The position numbers were made by a program, and so were the translations under genes. A stretch of 64,000 bases of DNA from GCA-2861595 sp035526335 (GTDB taxonomy: Bacteria > Actinomycetota > Acidimicrobiia > Acidimicrobiales > GCA-2861595): the NCBI GenBank assembly GCA_035526335.1, contig DATLCN010000036.1, positions 62,001 to 126,000 of the forward strand. Direction: 5' to 3'. The notes under the pieces were generated by a model, which was not told the origin of the DNA, made no database searches, and saw nothing but the letters and a program-made list of their open reading frames with translations. Every line of letters starts with the position of its first letter. The first letter of the stretch is position 1. Of this stretch, positions 24,937-32,210 are shown piece after piece.

Positions 24937-25169
24937 CAGGCGGTCCGCGCCGGCACCGGGTCGACGCCCCTCCCGCCCCAGGGCCGGCATCGACCGATCC
25001 GGCGGGCAGAAAGAACTCCACCCTGCACGACCCCGTGGAGCTGTATGGCCTCGAGCGCGTAGCTCGAGCACGACGGGACGTAGCGGCACGGCGAGGGCCG
25101 ACCACGGCGTGCCCACCGGTAGGCGCGGATCGGTGCGCAGATCACCCGGCAGGTGCGGCTTGGGGTCAT
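24936..25169 (-). CDS. yidD: Membrane insertion efficiency factor YidD
   Basis: A 77-residue amphipathic protein. Family motifs are CRYVPSCSSYALEAIQLHG (three Cys) and IGRCRPWGGRGVDPVP. It assists YidC-dependent insertion. ATG 25169 overlaps the rnpA stop (ATGA). Confidence 0.94.
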   Translation of the reverse strand: MTPSRTCRVICAPIRAYRWARRGRPSPCRYVPSCSSYALEAIQLHGVVQGGVLSARRIGRCRPWGGRGVDPVPARTA

Positions 25170-25495
25170 GGTTTTCGGACCAGGTCTTCGAGCGCTTCGG
25201 CCACAGAGGTTCTCAACTCTCCAAACGACGATGATGCTGCTCCCGGAGCAGCCGCTATCAGGTAGGCACCCGGCCGGAGCAGCGGACCGAGCTCACACAC
25301 GATGGCTCGCAGTCGGCGACGGAGCCGGTTGCGGACCACGGCGCCACCCACCGTCCGGCCGATGGCATAGGCCACTCGGAGAGGATCGCCGGGGGCGCCT
25401 GGGACGAACATTAGCGTGAGCGACCCCCTTTGCACCCGGCAGCGGGACCGACGGAGGGCCGCAAAGCTCGATTTGCCCCGCACCGGCTCGATCAA
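25166..25495 (-). CDS. rnpA: Ribonuclease P protein component
   Basis: A 109-residue basic protein that binds the RNase P RNA for tRNA 5' maturation. The conserved RNR box is VVRNRLRRRLRAIV near residue 54, preceded by YAIGRTVGGA. It starts at TTG 25495, which overlaps the rpmH stop by four bases (TTGA). Confidence 0.94.
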   Translation of the reverse strand: MIEPVRGKSSFAALRRSRCRVQRGSLTLMFVPGAPGDPLRVAYAIGRTVGGAVVRNRLRRRLRAIVCELGPLLRPGAYLIAAAPGAASSSFGELRTSVAEALEDLVRKP

Positions 25496-25626
25496 GCCGA
25501 CAGGCGGTGCCGGCCCTTCTGGCGGCGGGCCTTGAGGATCGCCCGGCCTGCCCGGGTCGACATGCGGTGGCGGAATCCATGGTTCTTGGCCCGCTTGCGG
25601 GTGTTGGGTTGAAAGGTTCGCTTCAC
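25492..25626 (-). CDS. rpmH: 50S ribosomal protein L34
   Basis: A 44-residue ribosomal protein: KRTFQPNTRKRAKNHGFRHR, then MSTRAGRAILKARRQKGRHR. GTG start at 25626. It heads the leftward rpmH-rnpA-yidD-yidC-jag set and diverges from dnaA. Confidence 0.97.
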   Translation of the reverse strand: MKRTFQPNTRKRAKNHGFRHRMSTRAGRAILKARRQKGRHRLSA

Positions 25627-25976
25627 GGCAACTCCTGGCGCAGGGGTGGGGTCGGTGACCGGTCCTCGTAAGCCCCGGGGCGTCTCCAGGCTAGGTGTCG
25701 GGACCTCGAAGCGGCAACCGGGCCGGGCCGCATCCCGTTCCTGCTGGTCATCGGATAATTCTCCACTGGGCCTCGCAGGCCGGCCGAACCCGGTGCTACC
25801 TTCGCCGAGGCAGGAGCCGACGCAGAAATCGACATAGTTCGTTCGTGGTGTCGCTTCCCCGGCCACGCACGGCGCACAACTTTCCAGGGCGCTGGTCGAT
25901 CGCCGTGGCGGCTCTTTGTCCACAGGTTGTGGATCTCTTTGTGGAAAGTAGGAGAGTGGGGGAGGCAAACGAGCCG
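25627..25976. promoter_or_regulatory. rpmH-dnaA divergent intergenic region with DnaA-box cluster
   Basis: 350 bp without a gene. Near dnaA, three DnaA-box-like 9-mers stand at exact 12-bp steps. TTGTCCACA at 25916-25924 is perfect for actinobacteria; 25928-25936 is 7 of 9 on the minus strand; CTTTCCACA at 25940-25948 is 8 of 9 on the minus strand. They probably mediate DnaA autoregulation and may contribute to the origin. Divergent promoters for rpmH and dnaA must lie here; possible -10 elements are TACCTT near 25797 on the plus strand and TATGTC on the minus strand, neither convincing. Confidence 0.6.
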
Positions 25977-27380
25977 GTGGAGAACGCGGAGCGACTGTGG
26001 ATGCTCTGTGCGGAGGCGCTCCACAACCAGGTCAATGAGGCGACCTGGAAGACGTGGTTCGACGGGATCCGGGCCTCGTGGGCCGACGACGAGCAGGTGG
26101 TCCTCAGCGTGCCGAGCTCTTTGGTCAAGGAACGCCTGGAGAGCCGCTACCTGACGCTCGTCCGGGAAGTTCTCGCCGATGCGACCGGAAAGCAGTTGGC
26201 GATCCGCCTCGTGGTCGACACCGATGCGGCGGGGGAACAGCCGCCGTTGCCTCTTCCCCCACCATCGGCCGCGGCCACGGAAAAACCCCCGCCGCCGGCG
26301 GCGGCCCGCCAGGGGCAATGGGAACCCGATCAATCGCGCGCGGCAGAACAGGCGCTATCGGTCGACACCGACTACACCTTCGATGCCTTCGTGACCGGGC
26401 CGTCCAACCGTTTCGCCCACGCCGCGGCACGCTCCGTGGCCGAGACGCCCGGCAAGTCCTACAACCCGCTGTACATCCACGGCGGGGTCGGTCTCGGCAA
26501 GACCCACCTCCTCCACGCCATCGGCAATTACGTGCGGGACAACTTCAGGGGTCGGCTGGTGCGCTACGTGCCCAGCGAGACCTTTCTGAACGAGTTCGTC
26601 GACGCCATCCGAACCAACACGACCCCGGCGTTCAAGCGTCGATACCGGGAATGCCACCTCCTGCTGGTGGACGACGTGCAGTTCATGGAGGGCAAGGAGG
26701 GACTCCAGGAGGAGTTCTTCCACACCTTCAACGAGCTCCACCAGACCAGCCGGCAGATCGTGATCACATCGGATCGGCCCCCGAACTCCTTCACGACGCT
26801 CGATGACCGGCTCCGGAGCAGGTTCATGTCCGGTCTGACGGCGACGGTTCAACCACCCGACCTCGAGACACGACTCGCCATCCTCCGGAGCAAGGCCGGA
26901 GAGGAGGCTGCCACCAAGCACAGCGACGTGCTCGAGTACATCGCCGACAACGTGAAGGACAACATCCGCCAACTCGAGGGTGCGCTCACCCAGGTGTTGG
27001 CCCACGCGAGTGTCTACGGGCAGCACCTCACCGTGGAGTTGGCCGAGGAGGTCCTCTTCGACCTGTTCGGCACCAACCAGCCGCGCCCGATCACGCCGAG
27101 GGTCATCCTGGACGCCACCGCCAGCCTTTTCGGATTCGCGGTCGAGGACATCTGCGGCACCAGCCGGCGACGGCCCCTTGTCACGGCGAGGCAGATAAGC
27201 ATGTACGTGTTCAGGCACGTCACCGACTACAGCTACCCTGCCATCGCGCGTGAGTTCGGCGGTCGGGACCACACCACGGTCATCCACGCCGTCGAGAAGA
27301 TCTCGACGCTGATGAAGGAGAAGCGCCAGATCTACGACCAGGTGAACGAGCTGATGGCCAGAATCAGCAGCGGGGGATGA
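25977..27380 (+). CDS. dnaA: Chromosomal replication initiator DnaA
   Basis: 467 residues. Domain I starts ERLWMLCAEALHNQVNEATW. A Pro/Ala-rich domain II covers about 85-125. The AAA+ domain III has Walker A GGVGLGKTHLLHAIGN, Walker B LLLVDDVQFMEGKEG and sensor ITSDRPPN. Domain IV ends in the DnaA signature FGGRDHTTVIHAVEKI that contacts the DnaA box. Several GTG codons are in frame. GTG 25977 has GGGGAGG about 12 bases upstream and gives a normal domain I; GTG 25956 is the main alternative. Confidence 0.96.
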   Translation: MENAERLWMLCAEALHNQVNEATWKTWFDGIRASWADDEQVVLSVPSSLVKERLESRYLTLVREVLADATGKQLAIRLVVDTDAAGEQPPLPLPPPSAAATEKPPPPAAARQGQWEPDQSRAAEQALSVDTDYTFDAFVTGPSNRFAHAAARSVAETPGKSYNPLYIHGGVGLGKTHLLHAIGNYVRDNFRGRLVRYVPSETFLNEFVDAIRTNTTPAFKRRYRECHLLLVDDVQFMEGKEGLQEEFFHTFNELHQTSRQIVITSDRPPNSFTTLDDRLRSRFMSGLTATVQPPDLETRLAILRSKAGEEAATKHSDVLEYIADNVKDNIRQLEGALTQVLAHASVYGQHLTVELAEEVLFDLFGTNQPRPITPRVILDATASLFGFAVEDICGTSRRRPLVTARQISMYVFRHVTDYSYPAIAREFGGRDHTTVIHAVEKISTLMKEKRQIYDQVNELMARISSGG

Positions 27381-27587
27381 CGTTGTGTCGGCGTCTTGTG
27401 ATTTGCGGGGACAAGGGTGGCACTGTCCACCGGGCTCTCGCCACCACGTCACACGCCTGTGGGAGGGTGGGGATGGTGGCGGGACCGTGGCGACCCTCAT
27501 GACCTGCAAAAACCTTGAGTCATCCCCAATCCACAGCCCTTACAACCACTTCCCCCTCTTCTCTCAACCTACAAACCAAAGAGAACC
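27381..27587. other. dnaA-dnaN intergenic region, candidate oriC
   Basis: In M. tuberculosis oriC lies between dnaA and dnaN. Here the gap is only 207 bp and has no perfect DnaA box: CTGTCCACC near 27432 and CAATCCACA near 27529 are 7 of 9. The right half (about 27490-27585) is clearly AT-richer than its surroundings and could unwind. It also must hold the dnaN promoter. Confidence 0.4.
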
Positions 27588-28697
27588 ATGAGATTCCGAA
27601 GCGAACGCGATTCCCTCGTCGAGGCCCTGAGTGTCGCTGGACGCGCTGTCACCAGTCGGGGTGGAGCACTTCCAGTTCTCTCTGGTGTGCGTTTGGAGGT
27701 CAACGGTGAGCAACTCCACGTCGCCGGCTCCGACCTGGACCTGACGATCCAGGCCACCATGTCCGTGGCAGGGTCAGGTGACGGGATCGCCGTCCTTCCT
27801 GCTCGACTCGTCACCGACATCGTGCGTTCCCTTCCGCCGGGGGCGGTCAACGTGGAGGCGGGTGACGACGACATGTCGATCACGTCGGGCCGAGCCCAGT
27901 TCAGTGTCCGCATGCTGGAGGCCGCCGATTTCCCTAGGATCCCGGCCGGTGGCGACTCGGGCACGGGAGATGCGGTCACCCTCGACGCGGCCGAGCTGGC
28001 GGATGCTCTGCGGCAAGTGGTGCGGGCGGCCTCCTCCGACGACGCCCGGCCGATCCTGACCGGCGTCCTCATGGCGGCAGAGGAGAAGGGCGTGAGATTG
28101 GTGGCCACCGACTCGTACCGGCTCGCCGTTCGTGACCTGCCCGGCACCAGCGTGCTGCGGGAAGGCCAGAAGGTGCTAGTTCCGTCGAAAGCATTGTCAG
28201 AGCTCCAACGTGTCCTTTCGGGAGCAGAGAAGGTCACCCTCCGGTTGGGCGAGCACGACGCCAACTTCGAGGTGGGCGATGTACGACTGACGACCAGGTT
28301 GATCGAGGGCGAGTTCCCGAACTACCGTCAGCTGATCCCTTCGACGTACCCGAACCGTCTCCGAGTCGGCAAGGCTCAGTTGCTTGAGGCTGTGCGCCGG
28401 GTGAAGCTGCTGGTCCGGGATGCCACCACACCGGTGAGGATGGCCCTGGGCCCCGACACCGTCGGGCTCACGGTGGTGAGCGCGGAAGTGGGGCAGGCCA
28501 ACGAGGAGGTCGACGCCCACTACGAAGGGGCGGAGATGACGGTGGCTTTCAACCCCGGCTATCTCATCGACGGTGCCGAGGCCATCGCCGGCGACGAGCT
28601 CATCCTCGACACCCAGGACGCCCTGCGCCCCGCTGTGATTCGTGGCACCGACAGCGACGACTACATCTACCTGCTCATGCCGGTGCGGGTGTCGTAG
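27588..28697 (+). CDS. dnaN: DNA polymerase III beta sliding clamp
   Basis: A 369-residue processivity clamp made of three similar domains. N-terminal RFRSERDSLVEALSVAGRAV, central VRAASSDDARPILTGVLM and ATDSYRLAVRDL, and C-terminal VAFNPGYLIDGAEAI and YIYLLMPVR are characteristic; the last forms the partner-binding pocket edge. ATG 27588 is preceded by AAAGAGAA. Confidence 0.97.
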   Translation: MRFRSERDSLVEALSVAGRAVTSRGGALPVLSGVRLEVNGEQLHVAGSDLDLTIQATMSVAGSGDGIAVLPARLVTDIVRSLPPGAVNVEAGDDDMSITSGRAQFSVRMLEAADFPRIPAGGDSGTGDAVTLDAAELADALRQVVRAASSDDARPILTGVLMAAEEKGVRLVATDSYRLAVRDLPGTSVLREGQKVLVPSKALSELQRVLSGAEKVTLRLGEHDANFEVGDVRLTTRLIEGEFPNYRQLIPSTYPNRLRVGKAQLLEAVRRVKLLVRDATTPVRMALGPDTVGLTVVSAEVGQANEEVDAHYEGAEMTVAFNPGYLIDGAEAIAGDELILDTQDALRPAVIRGTDSDDYIYLLMPVRVS

Positions 28698-28702
28698 CTT
28701 TC

Positions 28703-29776
28703 GTGGAGCTGCACCGACTCTGGCTCACCGACTTCCGGAACTACGAGCGGGTGGACCTGCAGGTGTCGCCGGGCGGCCTCACGGTGATCGAGGGCGACAA
28801 CGGCAGCGGGAAGACGAGTCTCCTCGAAGGCGTCGCCTACCTGGCCACCCTGACGTCGTTCAGGGGGTCTCCTCGCGAAGCGTTGGTACACAGGGGGGCA
28901 CCGTCCGCCACGGTCAGGGCTGAAGCGTCTTGCGATGGTCGTCCCGTCCTGCTCGAGGCCGAGGTTCGGGTGGTGGGTCAGGACCGCGTACAAGTGAACC
29001 GCCAACCCCTCCGACGGGTGCGGGACCTTCTCGGCACCATTCGGGTCACGGTGTTCTCGCCCGACGACCTCGGTCTGGTCAAAGGAGGACCGGGTGGACG
29101 ACGTCGCTACCTCGATGACGCCCTGGTTTCCCTCCACCCCCGCAACGACGCCATTTGTTCGGAGGTGGACCGCGTGTTGCGGCAGCGGGCCGCACTGCTG
29201 AAGCAGGCCGGCGGTAGATTGACCAGCGAGGTCGAGTGCACCCTCGACGTGTGGGACCAGAAGCTGGCGTCGGCGGGAGAGGCACTGTCCGACGCTCGCG
29301 CCGCGCTGGTGGCCGAGCTCGAGCCCGAGGTGGTCAAGGCCTACGACCAGGTGGCGGGCACTTCGGCGGTCACCTCGGTCCACTACGCGCGGTCATGGGA
29401 AGGTTCTCTGGCCGATGCCCTTGCGGGTGTGCGCCAACACGACGTCCGTCGGGGCGCCAACACCGTCGGCCCCCAACGCGACGACCTCGATCTGCAGCTG
29501 AACGGCCTTCCCACCCGGACCCACGCCTCCCAGGGGGAGCAGCGTTCGCTCGCTCTTGCCCTCCGCCTGGCCACTCATGGAGTCATCCGTTCTTCGGTGG
29601 GCGCGCCGCCGCTCCTGCTACTTGACGACGTGTTCTCGGAGCTGGACGAGGACCGGTCGACGGCCCTCATCGCCCATCTTCCTCCGGGCCAGGCCCTCCT
29701 CACCACCGCGGGAGCTCTTCCTGCCGGCGTGGAGCCTGCTTCGAGGGTGCGTGTCCACCAGGGCAGGATCCTGTGA
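28703..29776 (+). CDS. recF: DNA repair protein RecF
   Basis: A 357-residue SMC-like ATPase that helps load RecA at gaps. Walker A is IEGDNGSGKTSLLEGVAYL, the signature is ASQGEQRSLALALRLA, and Walker B is LLLLDDVFSELDEDR. GTG 28703, five bases after dnaN. The stop overlaps the next gene (GTGA). Confidence 0.96.
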   Translation: MELHRLWLTDFRNYERVDLQVSPGGLTVIEGDNGSGKTSLLEGVAYLATLTSFRGSPREALVHRGAPSATVRAEASCDGRPVLLEAEVRVVGQDRVQVNRQPLRRVRDLLGTIRVTVFSPDDLGLVKGGPGGRRRYLDDALVSLHPRNDAICSEVDRVLRQRAALLKQAGGRLTSEVECTLDVWDQKLASAGEALSDARAALVAELEPEVVKAYDQVAGTSAVTSVHYARSWEGSLADALAGVRQHDVRRGANTVGPQRDDLDLQLNGLPTRTHASQGEQRSLALALRLATHGVIRSSVGAPPLLLLDDVFSELDEDRSTALIAHLPPGQALLTTAGALPAGVEPASRVRVHQGRIL

Positions 29777-30165
29777 GCGGTCCGTCGCGGCGCCGCTCAG
29801 GATGGTCGGGATGGCGCCCGTTGGCCGCCGACGAGGACCGTTCCCCACGTCCGCTGAGCGAGTCGCTTGACCACATCAGCCGTTCCATGGGGGTTCCTGG
29901 CGCGGCTGCTCTCGGCGTGTTGTTCAGCAGATGGGACGAGATAGCCGGGCCGGTGGCAGCTTCCCACAGCTGGCCGATCTCGGTCACCCGCGACGCCCTC
30001 GTCGTGGCTGTTGACGGGCCCGGGTGGGCCACGTCCCTGAGGGCCCTCTCCGCCCAACTTCTGAAGCGGGTGGAGGACGTGGCCGGACCCGGTGTGGCAG
30101 AGCGGGTGGAGGTCCGTGTCAAGCCCCGAGATCAGCGTCCGAGTGACACCCCGGTGGTAGACTGA
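29773..30165 (+). CDS. DUF721 (DciA-like) protein
   Basis: A 130-residue protein with a C-terminal KH-like DUF721 domain (VLFSRWDEIAGPVAASHSWP and ALVVAVDGPGWATSLRALSA) after a basic N-terminus. Related DciA proteins load the replicative helicase DnaB in bacteria lacking DnaC, and M. tuberculosis Rv0004 has this place between recF and gyrB. A helicase-loading role is likely. GTG overlaps the recF stop. Confidence 0.9.
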   Translation: MSGPSRRRSGWSGWRPLAADEDRSPRPLSESLDHISRSMGVPGAAALGVLFSRWDEIAGPVAASHSWPISVTRDALVVAVDGPGWATSLRALSAQLLKRVEDVAGPGVAERVEVRVKPRDQRPSDTPVVD

Positions 30166-30178
30166 AGTAATTGCAATT
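30158..30178 (+). promoter_or_regulatory. Possible gyrB -10 element and leader palindrome
   Basis: TAGACT at 30158-30163 fits a -10 element. AATTGCAATT at 30169-30178, a perfect 10-bp palindrome, overlaps the expected transcription start about 80 bases before gyrB. No convincing -35 was found. The pair could be an operator-controlled promoter for gyrBA. Confidence 0.35.
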
Positions 30179-30251
30179 CGGGCCGTTGAGCAGCACTTTT
30201 CCGCCCGGGCTGCCTCCATCCAAGTGGTTCTGAAAGGTCGCGCCCGGAGCG

Positions 30252-32201
30252 ATGACATCTACTTCTGACGACGTCGGCACCAAGCCCAAGTCGCCCTCGT
30301 ACGGGTCGAAGGACATCACCGTCCTGGAGGGTCTCGATCCGGTCCGCAAGCGCCCTGGTATGTACATCGGTTCCACCGGTCCGAGCGGCCTCCACCACCT
30401 CATCTGGGAGGTCGTGGACAACTCGGTCGACGAGGCCATGGCGGGACACTGCACCCGCATCGACGTCACCCTGGTGGCCGATGGTGGATGCTGTGTCTGC
30501 GATGACGGCCGGGGCATCCCGGTCGACCCCCACCCCCAGTACAAGAAGAAGTCCGGGGTGGAGGTGGCGCTCACGATTCTCCATGCCGGCGGCAAGTTCG
30601 GCGGCGGCGGCTACAAGGTCTCAGGCGGCCTCCACGGCGTCGGCGTGTCGGTCGTGAACGCGCTGTCCAGCCGACTGGTCGTGGAAGTCGACCGTGACGG
30701 CAAGCGCCACCGCATCGAGTTCGCCAAGGGAGGCAAGCCGCAGGGCGCGTTGGAGGTGGTGGGCACCGCACCACGGGGCCGCACGGGCACCACCGTGGAG
30801 TTCTGGCCCGACCCCACCATCTTCGAAGAGACGGAGTTCCGGGCCCAGACCGTGCTCGAGCGCCTCCAGATGATGGCGTTCCTCAACCGGGGTCTGGAGA
30901 TCCGGTTCAAGGACGAGCGGTCCGGCCACGAGCAGGAGGTCACCTACCGCTACAACGGCGGGATCATCGACTTCGTCCGGCACCTCAACGCCTCCAAGGA
31001 AGCGCTGTTCAAGAAGGTGGCGTACTTCCGGCAGTCCGAGGAGACCCAGGAGGTCGAGGTCGCCCTCCAGTGGAACACCGGTTTCCACGAAGGCATCCAC
31101 AGCTTCGCCAACGGCATCGCCACCGGCGAGGGCGGCATGCACGAGGAAGGTCTGAAGAAGGCCCTCACCAATGTGGTGAACAAGTACGCGAAGACCAAGG
31201 GCCTGGTCAAGGAGAAGGACGAGAACCTGCTGGGCGAGGACATCAGGGAGGGGCTCACCGCCATACTCGCCGTCCGCCTCCAGGATCCGCAGTTCGAGGG
31301 TCAGACCAAGTCCAAGCTGGGTAACGTGTCCATGCGGTCCCTGGTCGAGCGGACCTCCAACGAGAAGCTGGCGGAGTGGCTGGAGGAGCACCCCACCGAG
31401 GCCCGCCAGATCGTACAGAAGAGCGTTCAGGCGGCCCGTGGCCGCCTCGCCGCCCGCCAGGCCCGTGATCTCATCCGCCGCAAGTCGGCTCTGGAAGGCG
31501 CCGGCATGCCTGGAAAGCTCACGGACTGCTCGACCCGCGATCCCCATGAGGCGGAGCTGTTCATCGTGGAGGGCGACTCGGCCGGCGGGTCCGCCATCCG
31601 TGCCCGCAACCCACAGAACCAGGCGATCCTGCCGATCCGGGGCAAGATCCTCAACGTCGAGCGGGCCCGGATCGACCGGATGCTCAAGAACACCGAGATC
31701 CAGGCCCTCATCGGGGCCATCGGTGCCGGCGTGGGCGACGAGTTCGACGAGAGCAAGATCCGCTATGGACGCGTCATCCTGCTCGCCGACGCCGACGTGG
31801 ACGGGAGCCACATCCGCACCCTGCTGCTCACCTTCTTCTTTCGGCAGATGAAGACCCTCGTCGAGCACGGCCATGTCTTTGTCGCACAGCCACCGCTGTA
31901 CTCCACGCTGGTGGGCAAGGAGAAGGTGTACTTGAAGCACGATGCGGCGAAGGCCCAGTTCCTGGCCGAGCATCCCAACCACAAGGCCGACTTCACCCGG
32001 CTGAAGGGCCTCGGCGAGATGGATTACGACGAGCTGGGCACCACCACCATGGCCGCTGACCGCCGCACCCTCCTGCAGGTGACGGTCGACCAGGCCGCTA
32101 TTGCCGACGAGATCTTCTCCATCCTGATGGGCGACGACGTGGAGCTCCGTAAACACTTCATCGTCACCAACGCGAAGGACGTCCGGTTCCTTGACATCTG
32201 A
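30252..32201 (+). CDS. gyrB: DNA gyrase subunit B
   Basis: A 649-residue ATPase subunit of gyrase. The GHKL ATPase has EVVDNSVDEAMAGHC, DDGRGIPVD and GVGVSVVNALS. The TOPRIM domain has LFIVEGDSAGGSAIRARNP and LLADADVDGSHIRTLLL. The C-terminus binds GyrA (GLGEMDYDELGTTTMA). Length is typical of the short actinobacterial form, without the enterobacterial insert. ATG start; gyrA follows nine bases later. Confidence 0.97.
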   Translation: MTSTSDDVGTKPKSPSYGSKDITVLEGLDPVRKRPGMYIGSTGPSGLHHLIWEVVDNSVDEAMAGHCTRIDVTLVADGGCCVCDDGRGIPVDPHPQYKKKSGVEVALTILHAGGKFGGGGYKVSGGLHGVGVSVVNALSSRLVVEVDRDGKRHRIEFAKGGKPQGALEVVGTAPRGRTGTTVEFWPDPTIFEETEFRAQTVLERLQMMAFLNRGLEIRFKDERSGHEQEVTYRYNGGIIDFVRHLNASKEALFKKVAYFRQSEETQEVEVALQWNTGFHEGIHSFANGIATGEGGMHEEGLKKALTNVVNKYAKTKGLVKEKDENLLGEDIREGLTAILAVRLQDPQFEGQTKSKLGNVSMRSLVERTSNEKLAEWLEEHPTEARQIVQKSVQAARGRLAARQARDLIRRKSALEGAGMPGKLTDCSTRDPHEAELFIVEGDSAGGSAIRARNPQNQAILPIRGKILNVERARIDRMLKNTEIQALIGAIGAGVGDEFDESKIRYGRVILLADADVDGSHIRTLLLTFFFRQMKTLVEHGHVFVAQPPLYSTLVGKEKVYLKHDAAKAQFLAEHPNHKADFTRLKGLGEMDYDELGTTTMAADRRTLLQVTVDQAAIADEIFSILMGDDVELRKHFIVTNAKDVRFLDI

Positions 32202-32210
32202 GGCATGTAA

